DNA of 64,000 bases, from positions 310,001-374,000 of the forward strand of contig SRSI01000031.1 in NCBI GenBank assembly GCA_005656395.1, given 5' to 3'. The DNA is from Strongyloides papillosus. Lineage: Eukaryota; Nematoda; Chromadorea; Rhabditida; Strongyloididae. Below are positions 33,805 through 47,149 of this stretch, one piece after another (the stretch's first letter is position 1; each line of letters opens with the position of its first letter). The position numbers were made by a program, and so were the translations under genes. Below the pieces are notes generated by a model. That model ran no database searches, was not told the origin of the DNA, and saw nothing but the letters and a program-made list of their open reading frames with translations.

Positions 33805-36800
33805 GTATGTTTATACGAAAAGAAAATTTTTTATTAAAAATATTTTTTGTTAGTAAAAAAATAACAATTAAAGAAAAATATATTGGTTATTAAAAGATTG
33901 TTATAATCCGAGATCAACAATTATTTTTCTTTATAAATATTACATAGTTTATAATATAATTAAAAATAAGTTCTTTTGAAAATTGTATGTTAGGTTAAAA
34001 CAAGTTTATATTGATCTTATAAATGTTTTTAAGTAAAAGTAATTTATTTATTTCACAAATTGATATCCTTTTTTAACATATACATCACACCGGTTTCCTG
34101 ATTCTTTATTAAAATACAATGGTTTTTGTTGTTATTTTATAACGATTTAGAAGTTATATTTATGATGAGGCTGCTCCTAAAAAAACGATTAAATAAACAA
34201 TTAAATATTTAAAAGGATTACCTGCGCTAGGAATAGGTTGTTGACATTCATGTTTTTGTGAAAGTTCTCTTTCACCCTCACAATTAGTTTCTATTTCGGA
34301 AAATCTGCTTGTTAATTGATGTGCAGTAGCTTCTATATGTTCCATTGAATATTCATGCATTGCATTTCTCCTACCTCGCCTGCTTGATAATATGAAAATA
34401 TCTTTTATATCATCTGCGTTATTTTCACAAGATTGACTTTCACATTCAGACATTTTAATATATATCTATTTTTTAAAAAAGATAAATATATGTAATATGT
34501 ATATTGTATGAAAATATAAGATAATAACTGAAAAAATTTATTAAAAAATAGATGATTATAGTTTGTTTTTTAAATTAAGTAATCTTAAAAACATAGTAAT
34601 TATGATTTTTAAAATTCGAATAAAGCATTAAAGTAATTTAAAAAAGTATTATTTCTTTTATTGGTGTAGTTATATTTTCATCAACTTATAATATTTTAAC
34701 AATAAGAAAAGCGACAATATAATAAGGGGCAAGGACAAGAGTAATGGTTCAATGAGGAAGGAAGATAGTTATACAATAATAAAGTTATTTAAAATTTCAC
34801 GATTTTGTAGGAAGTAATGAAAAAATGTTCTTTACCATTGTTAGCTGAAAATTGTAACTTTTTATTACTATTTAATCTACCATTAAAAATATATAGATAA
34901 ATATCTAAACCCACATCTGGTATAGTAAACTTTTTAGACGTTTTAAATTGCTCACCCAAACAAAAATGACATATTTTAGTAAAAGGTATTCAAAATTTAA
35001 AATTATATAAATATATACAACTATTAAAGTGAGAAAAATAATCATTATTAAAATAACATTTTTTTAATATCTATAAAATATCTAACTAATCCTTGTTAAA
35101 AAAATAAAAATATGGTATAAGGCTACTTAATATTTTCTGAAATAGGATGATTTATTTTTATCCTCTAATAGTAGAATTTTAAAAAAGATAAAAAATGTAG
35201 AAAAAAAAAAGTAATATTTTACATTTGTATATATTAAATATTATTGCAAACAAGATGTTTACTTAACTTTAAACATGGAATCTCTCTATTTCATGTTTAG
35301 AGTCTTCCTCTTTCCTCTATACTTTACTAGTATAAAGGCTATTTTTTTAAAATATAAATGTATGTGTATCCTATTCTCTTAGGAAAAGAAAAAGAATGTG
35401 GTAGCATTTAAAGTTATTGACAATGCCATTTATAAAATTATACACTAGAGTTTTCTTTCTATTTTAAGCATAAGAATTTAATAAATAATACTTATATTTT
35501 AATTTCATTAGAAGAATATATTACTAATCTAATTTATTATGGATACATTTAATTACCTACTCTGAGGTACAAAATAATAATATTTAATAAAAAATCAAAA
35601 ATATAATTTATTATTGCTTAACTTTTTTATATCAATTAATTAAAAGTATACACTCAACAATATATAAAAAACATTCAATTTAAGCAGGAAAATAAGCTAT
35701 CTATCAGTAAAATTTATAAATGCATTAAACTTGACGTCAAACTTTTTTTTCTCTTCCTACATAAAAATATAATAACAGGTCATTAAATAAATATATTAAT
35801 AAGAGTTTTTATCAAGTTTAAAATTTTAAAGTTAGAATTACAGTTGTTTTGATGGGAAAAAATTATCTGAGACCGAAAATATGTATTGTATTATAGTTAA
35901 CAGTACAAAAAAAAGGAATCTTTCAATGATTAAATTATAATCACTAATATGAAAATAAACAAAAAAATTTTTTCTCCCCATATTATATTGGTATTTAATT
36001 TATAATAGAGGGTGGTGAAAAAAAACTAAAGGGTCTCACGTCATCATAATACTTCAAGAATATATATATCAGTGATAGGATGTGTAACATTGATAACATA
36101 TTACAACATAGTAAATATTATGCATTATATTTGAAAGAGAAATAATTTTGAATCAAATTATTTTCTCCTTGTTGGATTATGTAGTAAAAATACATAAAAT
36201 TTTATGTTAAGTAAAGTATATTGATAGATATTATGAATTTGAAGGTAAGATAAAAATTTTTAATTATGAATGTCAAGTATATACTTATCTACAAAATGAT
36301 ATAATTTATATTGTGATAAAAAATATCAAATAAAACACTGACATTTGTTACGTCACTGATGAATAAAAATTTATCATCAAAATAATTTTTTCATATTTAG
36401 TAATCATAATAATGTATCTTTGCAATTCATTTCTTTTTTTGTTTATATAGTATAATTTTTTACTAGACATTCTTTTTTATAAGGATTATCTCATTCACTA
36501 TTAATTATAAGTATGAAATCTGTTAAATTACTAACGTGAATATAATATATATAAATAACATAAAAAAAATCTTTAATCCCCCATAAAGCTGATATTTTGA
36601 TGTATTAAATGATCATTTATACATAATTTTTTCTCGATTTTAACAAAGAACAGATTTTGTTAGTAGGATATTAGTGTGATAAACTAAAATTTATAAAATA
36701 AGTATAGAAATATTAAAACTCTCATGTTTTTATTTTAAAACAATATTGAGTTTTAAAATATTTAAATAGTTTCAACAATATAAAGCCTCTTATATACAGA

Positions 36801-37134
36801 TGTCAGTTATAATATCAAAATTACAAAGAATTGTTTGATTAATATAACAATTTCAAGGACATGAAACTATTGTTTCAAAAAAATAAAAAACAAACTATTC
36901 TCTATATATTTTTAAAATGTTAAAGTGTTTTGTCTTTATATCACAACATTTCTTATCATCTTATACAAATTTACATTGACAATCTACCATTAAGTGAAAA
37001 AAAAAATTGAAATAAAATTATTTTTTCTTATGATTAAACGATAAAAAAGTTTTAAAAAGAATATTTAATTTTATATGATTATTTGCCTTTAATAAAATTT
37101 GTCATAATAAAATAAATTATTTTTTTTCATGTAG
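33805..37134. other. Long A/T-rich interval, possible JmjC intron 1
   Basis: Apart from the PKI-like gene at 34160-34453 on the opposite strand, this interval holds no supported exon, RNA gene or repeat. It is either intron 1 of the JmjC gene or an intergenic region with that gene's true first exon unidentified. Confidence 0.4.
34160..34453 (-). CDS. cAMP-dependent protein kinase inhibitor (PKI)-like
   Basis: Exon 34453-34222 plus a 17-nt last exon 34176-34160 encode 82 aa. Residues about 24-34 (SSRRGRRNAMHEY) match the PKI pseudosubstrate: paired Arg, Asn-Ala in place of Ser-acceptor context and the His-Asp/Glu pair, as in vertebrate TGRRNAIHD. Such peptides bind PKA catalytic subunit as pseudosubstrates and carry it out of the nucleus through a Leu-rich export signal; the export signal is not clear here. 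The 45-nt intron (GTAATC...TTTTTTTAG) is a multiple of three and has no stop, so retention would insert a hydrophobic 15-residue segment (LIVYLIVFL) before the end. Size (vertebrate PKI 75-77 aa) supports the spliced form. Confidence 0.68.
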   Translation of the reverse strand: MSECESQSCENNADDIKDIFILSSRRGRRNAMHEYSMEHIEATAHQLTSRFSEIETNCEGERELSQKHECQQPIPSAGNPFKYLIVYLIVFLGAASS

Positions 37135-38842
37135 ATTATAAAAGTAGAAGAAAATAAATATGGTATTTATGACATGTGTGAAGGTAAATTACTTGGTATG
37201 ATTAAAGAGACGCACGTTTATATGACAATATTTATAAACGAAGGTGATAGCATTAGTATGATGAATGATTATAATAAAAAGTATGAAAAACTTTTTTATA
37301 ATTTTTTTTATCGAAATGAAGGAAAAGTCGTAAAAAAATATACTGAAGAAAGAGATTGTAATTTGTTTTATTATTTACTAAAAAAAATTATACCATTTGG
37401 AGAAGGAAAAATAATATTAACTAAAAACAAAAATATTTTCATGAAGTTTTCAAATAATGGATACTTTTATATATACCCATATTCGGATGTCAATTGGAGA
37501 AAACTTGTCATTGAAGTAGAAGAAGATAAGTGTTATAAAGATAGTGGTGAAAAAAAAGAAATGGAATTAATATACAAAATGTTAATAAAAGATATTAAAA
37601 ATGCATATAATAAATTGCCATCACTTCCTGAGCTTCTTTGGTTTCTTGAAATTAATGAGATATTTGAAAATGGATTAATTGGTGTTTTATGGAGGGATAT
37701 CCTATTTGATGAAAGTTATTTCTATGATAATGAAAGAAGGATTAGTAATTTCTTATATAATATTATTTATACGGGAATATTTGATAGTGAAAGTGAGAAA
37801 AGTAAATGGAAAATTTTTTTTGTTGCTTTTATATTAGTAAAAATATATCACTTAACAAAAAATGATAAATTAAATGATATAATGAAAGATTTTGATAAAA
37901 TAAAAGATCTTCTTAAAATATGCGATAATGCTTTAATAGTTGGTTATGATATTGGAAAGAAATATTTATCTAAATGTGCAGACTTTTTACACGATATGTT
38001 ACCAAAACCACCAGAATATAGAGAAATTATATACAAAGAAATTTTGGAGCCTGAAAAAGTGATAAACTCAAAGACGATTCCATCAATTTATATGGATGAC
38101 GAGGAAACCTTTTTACTGGAATATTTTTTAAAATCCAAACCTGTTATCATCAAAGGATACGTAGACAAATGGGATGCCTTCAATAAATGGAATCATAAAT
38201 TTTTTTATCAATCATTTTATTATCGTTCAATTCCAGTAGAGTATGGAGAAAGTTATACATCATCTGATTACCATTCAAAAGTTATTACATTTGGAGAATA
38301 TTTATCAAATAACAATGGAGGTTACCTAGCACAACATGACATCTTTCACCAAATACCAAAATTAAAAGATGACATTATGATAACAAGTTTAATTTTTTGT
38401 GATTCAATCACCACTCAATATAGTGATGTTGATATGAATATCTTTTTAGGTAAACCAGAATCCTATTCACCATTACATCAAGATCCAAGACATAATTTCT
38501 TTTGTCAGGTATTTTTAAAATTTTCATTATATATTTTTATTATTTCTTTTTTAATAATAATAGGTTAGTGGAAAAAAATATGTACGTTTGGTGTCAGATA
38601 AATATAATCATAGAACACAATTATACTGCTATGATAGTGAATCATCCAACAAAAATAGTAGTCAAGTTAATGTATTTAATATTGACAGAGAAGTGTATCC
38701 TGCCATTAACGAAGTTGTCTTCGAAGATTATTTAATGTTACCTGGTGATTGTCTTTTTATTCCCAAGGGATATTTCCATGCAATGTATGGACTGACAAAT
38801 AGTATCTCTTTATCCCAATGGTTTGGTAGTAAATTATTTTAA
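37135..38842 (+). CDS. JmjC (cupin-8) dioxygenase, KDM8/JMJD5-like
   Basis: Exons 37135-38508 and 38564-38842 (55-bp phase-0 intron) give 550 aa, or 567 with the candidate upstream exon. The first 290 residues are an all-helical region of unclear function. The JmjC fold begins near IPSIYMDDEETFLLEYFLKS, with PVIIKGYVDKW typical of cupin-8 hydroxylases. The iron ligands are H and D in SPLHQDPRHNF and the distal H in KGYFHAMYGL; the LQDPxHNF..Q and SQVNVFNID segments are the JMJD5 pattern. JMJD5/KDM8 is an Fe(II)/2-oxoglutarate-dependent oxygenase described as an arginyl hydroxylase and, in some reports, a histone-directed enzyme or protease. The family call is firm, the exact substrate is not. 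Confidence 0.75.
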
Positions 38843-40701
38843 TTTGTTTTTCAAAAAATAAAAAAGTACATTTTATTATAAACAAGCTTTTATTTGATTA
38901 ATATAAAAAATATAAAGAGAACAATAACATAATATCAGCATATAAAATATAATATTATAATATAAATTGAGAATATAAAATGATACTTAAAAGTTTTGTT
39001 AATGGAAATAATAAAGTATTAGTTGAGGAAAACAAAAATGTTGTAAATTTTTGTTTTTAGTGGTTGATTAAAAATATTTCACATTAGTGATTTTATATTA
39101 ATGAATGGTATATGTAAAAAACATTATATTGCTTTTTCTATTAACAAAATACTTAAAAGTATTTAAACTAAAAATTAATAAGTGGATTTGTTAAACAAGT
39201 AATCAGAGGGAGATGTATGAAAATACCCTTGCTATGATGTGAAGTTTTATTTTTGGTTTAATTTTTATAATTTTAAAACTTAAATTTGTTGATTCTCTTT
39301 GAAACTTAAACCGTACATTAGAATAATAATATATGTTTATAGTTATCGTGTATCCTATTAGAAGACTCATATCTTAGAAGATTATCTAATATTTTTTTAA
39401 ATCACTGAGAAAATGTAAGGGTTAAGAGAGACATGTGAAAAATACATGTATGAGATACCGAATTAAAAAAAAGATTATATTCTCTTAATAAGCTTGTAAA
39501 ATAAGGATAATAATAATATAAAAATTGACTAAAATATTGGCTTTGGCCTTAAAGTAACATAATATTGATGAGTCATTCATTTGTTAAATACGTTTAAGAA
39601 GAGAATGGGATATTTCATTAAGAATTTGTTTAAAAAATTAGTAATGTTGTTTTGTAATATTAAAAAATATATTGATATTATAAAAGTGTTGAGAATATAG
39701 ATAATGAGAGAGCTGAGAAGGCCAATTGATGTGAGAGAGAAAAATTATAAAATACAATATGGTTGATCTTGATAAATCATAAATAGTTATAAGCTGTAAA
39801 TTACACGTAATCAACTTAGCAGATTTAATTAAAACGCTTCGAACCGTAAGAAATAGAGAATGTTTTGAATTTTTTTAATATTCGTTATTTGAATGTGTTG
39901 TTTGTTGACATATGTTGGGATTAATAAAAATCTGGAAAGATGGTAAAGATCAAAGTAATCCTTTCAAATTTTCGAAATGGCATAAATCTGGGTTTCTTCT
40001 TCTTTTTTTCTATCCACAAAAATTACTTCATAATTTAGTATATTCTTAATTAGATAAAAAATAATACACATCCAAATAGTTTTTGATTAGTTGATGTGCG
40101 TGTAAAAAGCCATTCCATAGTTGAGGCAGTAAAGCATTAATATTAACACAACGGTTGAAACTTTTAATAATTATTTTTTTTATCGAAATCTTTTTTTAAA
40201 AAGTTCTTATCATAAAATATAGGTAAAACGTTGGCAAGGAGGTATTATTATATAAAATATTAGAAACCCGGGTATGTCGATATACAAAGTATGATAAAGG
40301 CAAGCCGATATATAATAATTTTTGTAACAAATTGGGCTTCTGTACATGTAAAGGTTTTGATGTAAGGGAAAATGCTAAGAAGTAATTGTGATGAGATAAT
40401 GTTGCTAAGAAATATCTATTATATTTGATAATAATCAATTGCAAAATATATATACGTTGTTGACTGTGTGTATACCTGTTGAAAAGAGGCGTTTTTGTTG
40501 GACTGCTTCATCAAAGTGATTTATTGTTTTTGAAAATAATTTTTTTTGTATGTTAAGATTGAAGAATGTCAAGTAGAAGTTTGCTATCAAAGATTATGCT
40601 CATCACAGTTCTATATCCATTTATGATTGTTGAGGATCAAAAAAATTAAATACCAAAAAGGTTCTCAAGCTCTATTGTTTATTCTTGCTATATTATAGTG
40701 A
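38843..40701. other. Convergent intergenic region
   Basis: This lies between the 3' ends of the JmjC gene (+) and the GW182/AIN-like gene (-). The half nearer 40.7 kb is somewhat less A/T-rich and may be a long 3' UTR of the AIN-like gene. No tRNA, repeat or exon was recognised. Confidence 0.45.
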
Positions 40702-42812
40702 TTAATTAATATTCCAAACAGTAGATGCCAAAATATTGCCACTTTGATTGTCACTTCCAGAAATATCTAGATTAGCTAAAGCTCTATTAACAGCAGCAGA
40801 TGCAGAATCCATTCCATAACCAGCGTTAGTTGTTGTTAAAGTATCATGAAGGAAATCATCATTGGTGGTTGTGAAATTATAATCAGATTTTATAGAGTGT
40901 AAGAGAGATCCTGGTGGGAGTTCACAATTACTTGGAGAAGGCATACCAGAAAGTCTATTTTTAAGCATATCACGAAGTGAAACAATTTCATTTTTGACTC
41001 TAGCAACTTCAACAATTAAAGCATTATGGTTTTTCTTTGCCTCATTTTGAATCTCTGGATTGTCATTTGCAGCAAATGAATTCTCATTAGCACGACGGAA
41101 GTTATCGAGCTGATTTTCAAGGAAAGATGCTTGTTGAACATATCCAAGAAGGAGATTTAATTGTTTAGTATATTGTGGATCTCCTTGTCTATTTAACATA
41201 CTATTGTCAATGTATTTTTTGCTTAAAGCTAGTTTTATTAAATCAGGTGATGGTGGAGTATTTTGGAGATGATCATCTCTTGATACCATATCATTTGCTC
41301 CTTTAACTAATCCTGAGAAAGGATGAGCATTTTTATCAGCTTCCCAATCTGATCCATCTACAAAATTAAGAATATAGTTTGAATTTATTTTTTTTAATAA
41401 CTTACCTCCAGAACCATAAATTCCAAGACGATTACCCTTACCAGAATCTGGAGACCAACGATTTTCATTCTTATTATATAAAGGTGAGGCAACTGATGTG
41501 TTACTTTTAATTTGTGGGGAATTCATTCCAGAGTGATTTTCATCACCCCATCCACGAGCAATAACAATTTTAACTCCATTTTCTTTTTCAATTCCAGAAA
41601 TCATATGATCTCCTTCCAGTAAATCAGGAATAGATGGAATCATCCATCTTTTTATAGTAGAGTTGTTGTTCTCTTCAGGATCACCCCATGCAGCTGTTCC
41701 TGTATCTCTTTGCCACTTCTTCATTTCACCATTAGGATCTCTCCAATATGAATCTTCAGCATTGCTAAAGACATTACCAGGATTTTCAGTTGGTGTTTGG
41801 ATATTTGAATGATTAGTTGTATTTCCAAGAACCATAGATGAAGTAGAATCATGTTTATTTCTATTTTCATGTTGGTTACTAATATTTCTATTACCACCTT
41901 GAACTGGTAATTGATTTCCTCCAACATTAACATGTGGTGGATTAATATTTTGATTTGTATTTTGACGTGGTAATGGTATCTCATGATGATGTCCTATTGG
42001 AATTCTTGGATTAATATATTGACTATTTAAATTATTATTTTGATTCCATAACATATTTGGAGTATTATTAAAACCACTATTCATATTATTTCTTGGGAAA
42101 TTGATATCATTACGTGGTATATAACCATGATGCATATTTTGTTTCATATTATTATCAATGTAACTATTCTTGTTTCCACGATAATTTCCAGCGTTTTGTT
42201 GTCTTTTCATGTTATCCCAACCACCTTGAATAGGTACATTATTCATATGGTTACCACCCATTGGTACATTCATTGGTCTTGGCCAATTACCTTGAACATT
42301 ATGATGATCTATACCAGAATTTCCAACATTCCAGTTATCAGTAGGTGGTGGAATATTCATTTGAACATTTCTATTTTTGTTATGCCACCCAGAATTTCTT
42401 TTGAATTCATTTTCAAATCCACCGTCAGTTCCAGAAAGATGCATTGGTACATTAGCAGCTCCTTTATTGAAAGTAAATGAAGGTCCATTAACATCGTCGG
42501 CATCAACTTTTCCAGTGTTAGTATCATCCCATGCACCACCTCCACTAACATATTGATTGAGTTTTGAATTTGGAGGGTAAGCTTCATTCATCATTGGTGG
42601 AGCTTCCATAAAAGGTCCAGGAATCATTGCATGTCCAAAGTCAGGATTCATATATCCTGCAACATTTGGAACAGGACCATTCCATTGTCCATTTGGATTC
42701 TTCATGTGGTTCTGAAAAAATAAATCAATATATTATATATAAAAGAAAATAATAATCTTACCTGACTATAGTCACTATTTGAATACATGTAGTTGTTTCG
42801 CATATTGCTCAT
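40702..42812 (-). CDS. GW182/TNRC6 family protein, AIN-1/AIN-2-like
   Basis: Exons 42812-42762, 42711-41406 and 41357-40702 encode 670 aa. The N-terminal half is Asn/Gly/Pro-rich and disordered with scattered Trp next to Gly or small residues (QGGW, SGWHN, GGAWDD, AAWGDPEE, RGWGDE), the pattern by which GW182 proteins dock into Argonaute Trp pockets. A later helical region (DLIKLALSKKYIDNSMLNRQ, then QLNLLLGYVQQASFLENQL) resembles the middle domain of TNRC6. There is no RRM and the protein is short, as in nematode AIN-1/AIN-2. These proteins bridge miRNA-loaded Argonaute to deadenylases. The 48-bp second intron is in frame and stop-free, so a retained form would also be open; I splice it because donor and acceptor are good. 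Confidence 0.62.
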
Positions 42813-45800
42813 GTTAACAAAAACAATTGTTAAGTTGCAATAAAGATCGTACTAATGATATATTTCACAAATGCCACAGAAGTTCAGTGGCTGAAATGAG
42901 ATCAAATCTGCGCCACAAAATATAGACAATGTAAAATACACGTTCTGTAGATAGCAACGCTCTAAAAGATAATTTATAAATTACTACATAAATAAGTTAG
43001 TTACAAATAATATATATTTTAAAAATGATAATAAATAACTTTTAGAATGTAAAAATATAATAAGATAATTTATACAAAATGTATTTATTACTACTAAAAA
43101 ATTGGAGAAATGATATGATAAAATTGAATGATAGGGAAATAGAAAATAAAACTGATGTGTGCAAATCATACATATAGAATCAGTTTTAGTTGAAAGAATG
43201 ATTGTAGAGAAAAATTATAGGTGCTGTTGATAGTGTAGATGTGGAGTGTATGACATAGGAGAAGAAAAATGTTCTCGTTAAAATATGGGATGTTTAAATT
43301 TTTTTAATACAAATTGAAAGTATAGGTGAAATAAATGATGTATGTAACGTATTGTACCTTGTCACCACCTCATTTTTCTATTAATTAAGTAGGGAGAATC
43401 TTCTTAAAAAATTGATATATTTTTTATATAAAACAACAAATATCTAATTTTATACATAAAAATTTTTTAAAATAGAAGAAAATGTATATTTTTATGGTTA
43501 TAATTAATATTTATTAAATTACATGAGGTGTGAAAATACATTAATCTATTTATATGTATTTCCAATTTAATCAAAATTTTTACCGTAATGAAAAATATTA
43601 GGATTTCAAGTAAGAATAATACTTTCAAAAAAATGTTTATAATGCATTATAAATATTATTTGCTTAATAATATTATAATAAAAGTTGCTAGAAAAAAAAT
43701 ATTTATACTACTTAAGAATGCTTTGATAAGCATTATCTTTTATAAACAACAACTTTTCTTTCCAAAATAGTGAACTTTTCGTAGGTAAATTAGCAAAAAT
43801 TATTAATATATTATGACTTCTAAAACGTTAAGGTATTAAGAAATAAAAAATATAGACATTTTATTTATAGACATTTCAGTGATTTTTTATTAATTAATTT
43901 TAGAAGGAAATATAAATTTTCAACAAAATAACACTTTATTAAATATATTCTCATATCTATTATTAATTAAAAACTATCAAGAATATTGTAGAAATAAGAT
44001 AACATCAAACTAGTTTTAAAATATAAAAGGATCAAAATATTTTTAATTGTAATAGAAAATAGATTGATGGCAATTTTTGTATAAAATGTTTATTTCTATA
44101 TATACATGGCGTGAAGAAAATATAAATTTGGAATCAGAAGTGAATAATGATATCAATGTAAAGAGAGAAGGAGTTGTTGAATAAAGGACAGCCTAAGCGA
44201 TAGAATATTTCGTCGCAAATCGCATCTCTAACAATTATGTGTTTTATTGGCAAAATAATATTGATTCTGGTACTGAAGAACAACCAACCAAATAAAATGG
44301 ACTAAGATTGGGCTGAGAACATAGGCGAGCCGCAGTTGGGTTTGAATTGTTAAAGACATCACGAGGTATAGGGTGCGTATTGGTCGGAGAGAATTAAAAA
44401 GTCTAACTGCTGGTAAATAAAGAACGACATACAGCAAATAACACAGATACAAATTTTGTTGATGGAAGAAGGAGATATGGTGTAAAGGCCTTCCCCAGTC
44501 ACCGCAATGATAGAAACTTTTTCAAAGACAAACTCTGCATCTATGTTTATTTTACACTTATCTATCTATCTTCATCTCATCAAAACCGTCACGAGACATA
44601 AAATTTCATATTTAGGAAAATATAATTTAAGAAGTCTCTCTTTGGTATATTAATATTACAAGAAAATTAAGGTAAATGAAAGATAACTTTACAAAAAGAT
44701 ATATTGATTCATTGTTAATTTTAAAGTAATTAATTAGTTAAAGTGCAAGTTGTAATGTTGGTCAGAAATAAATACTTTTATGTACTGCAATTAAATTACG
44801 AGAAAATGATAGATAAACAAATAGAGGGGGATAAATTGTAAATATAAGATAAGGTAATAATATATATAAATTATTTGATTGCTCTTAAATAAATATCTAA
44901 CTAAAATACTTTCCACTACCACCTACATTTTTTATTAATAAATCTACTACAAATATAAATTAATAATAAGTAAAAATAGTAAAAGTAAAAGATTGTTATT
45001 AAGAAAAAAAAATATTTTAAAATAATGTTATTCTTTTTTCAAAATACAGCTGCACTGTATAAAAATAAAATGTTACTTAATCATTTTGAAATATATCTGT
45101 TATCGAAATGAAACATACAACTTAGTAATAGAATTAATGTTTCATTAATACTTATTGTATACTAATTTTTTGACTCTGCTAAAATAAAAGTGCATCTCAA
45201 TATTTTTTTCCCTGTTTTTATACTATATCAACACCAGATAAGTATTAAAAATAAAAAGTGATCTCTTCTACTACATAAAGATAACATGTCAACGTTTGAT
45301 TGAAACAACAGCAAAAAATGCAAAAAAATATGAATAATCAGTTGTCAATTTATATCTACAAATAGAAAAAATAATATTCTATTTAAAATAAAAACATATG
45401 AGAGAAAACTTTTCATAATTAATTAAAAAGTAAATATCTTGCTTATTAAAGTATATGACTTTTAATCCTATATAATTACCCTTTCAAGGAGGTATGGATT
45501 TTTTAAAATAAAATTTACTACTCCGCTTAAAATAATGTATATCATACCATTAACGGAAAGGTAACTATAATTAAAAGTTATTAAAACAGTAGTGAAAACC
45601 TCTATATATAATTATGTTAACATAGAATTAAATTAGTAGTATAGACAGTAAAACGAAAGAGATAATTGAAATGACAACCAAAGAATAGAGTTAGGTCCTT
45701 AATGATGCAACAAGAACAGACGATTTTTAAAAGTGTGAAAGTATAATTTGTCAACCATTTTGAAATATAATATCAAGTTGAAAGTTTCATTCATAACACT

Positions 45801-46322
45801 TACGTAACGTATAAAATAACATTTTAAACAGCATTTATTACAATACTTTAAAATATCTTAACTTATGTTTAATATATATTTTTAGTTAGTAATTATAATT
45901 TAAAATAACATATTTTCAATTCTTAGTTATCAGTAATAACTCTATCTAAATGAAAAAGGTAATTTTTAATTTTTAGATAATGATATATCTAAAGTGCTCT
46001 TATCATTAAGTATATGTTAGTTATTAGTTAATATGGTAAAATGTTATCTTTCATTTATGTTTTAAACAATTATTATTTCATTTAAATGCCTTTGTTACGG
46101 AGATTGAATTTTAAGAAAAGAATGGAAAAGAATATGACAAAAATGTTTAACATATATTAAATCATTAATTAAGTAAAAATATTATAAAATTAATAAAAAA
46201 ACGATCGATCAATAAATAAACATTGCGTTGTTCGAGCACGTTTAAATCTACTTTTCGTTACAAGAATATGATTTGAAAACATTTGGTGTAATGTTTGTAA
46301 TACTAGTAAAAGTTGACCAATT
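42813..46322. other. Intergenic, with one less A/T-rich segment
   Basis: About 3.5 kb between two divergent genes. Most is A/T-rich and empty. From about 44130 to 44600 the sequence has visibly higher G+C and lower homopolymer content, but none of its short reading frames resembles a protein and I could not match it to a known RNA class. It could be a structured RNA, a promoter element or a decayed transposon. Confidence 0.4.
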
Positions 46323-47033
46323 ATGTCAATTCAACATGTTTTCATTATCAGTAAAGCAGGGTCTTTAATCTATTCATGGGAGAACAAAGCAAATGAATCA
46401 ATAAGTGTTGAAAAAACTTATGAATGGCCATTAGATTTAAAATTAAGCTATATAGATCAAAAAGCCACAGTGGTATTTGGTGAGAACGATAAAGTTAAAC
46501 TACGATATACAATTTCGGCTATAAATAGTATAAATGTTATTAATGGAAAATTTATGGAGGATGATGAAGAGAAGGATTTGTTAACATATCTTGAAGATAA
46601 AAGAAACTATCCTCTTACATTAACTTTCAATTCACCACAACTAACAGCTAACGAAAAAATTATATTATCTTCTATGTTTCATTCTTTGTATACAATAGCA
46701 GCACAAGTAGCACCAACACCAAAAAGTTATGGAATTGAATGTCTTGAAACAACTCAATTTAAGTAAGTTTCTGTACATAAATTTTTGTACATAATTCTTT
46801 ATAGATTACATTGTTTTCAATCATTAACTGGTATAAAATTTATTGCCGTAGTCTCTGAATCTTTTACACAATCAGTAGATGGATTGTTAAGAAAAATCTA
46901 TGAAATATATTCAGATTTTGCTTTAAAGGATCCCTTCTATGCTATTGATATGCCTATACGTTGTGAAAAATTCGATGATGCATTAAATGCAACATTAGAA
47001 AAATATGAAAATACAAGCGCTGTAACAATATAA
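46323..47033 (+). CDS. TRAPPC4: TRAPP complex subunit TRAPPC4 (Trs23/synbindin)
   Basis: Exons 46323-46762 and 46805-47033 (42-bp intron) encode 222 aa. It is a longin-like/PDZ-type core TRAPP subunit: the start [18 protein letters not shown], the central [19 protein letters not shown], the splice-spanning [17 protein letters not shown] and the C-terminal [19 protein letters not shown] plus MPIRCEKFD are all strongly conserved in the family (human 219 aa). TRAPPC4 forms the core of TRAPP complexes, exchange factors for Rab1 and Rab11 acting on ER-Golgi and Golgi traffic. LAMTOR4 starts 116 bp downstream on the same strand, so this is probably the first gene of an operon. Confidence 0.93.
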
Positions 47034-47149
47034 TTTATATATTTATTAAATATTATATATTTATTCCTATTTGATTATTAATTACAATGGTTTACCCATT
47101 TTTATTTCATAAAAAACATCATTATTATTTGTATTAATACTTTGTAGAT

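Noticed and set aside
42127..42480. 117-codon frame opposite the AIN-like gene
   Set aside because: It is the antisense shadow of an Asn/His/Gly-rich coding exon.
44228..44452. 74-codon hydrophobic minus-strand frame
   Set aside because: It has no signal-peptide logic, no splice context and no homology I recognise; more likely noise within the GC-richer island.
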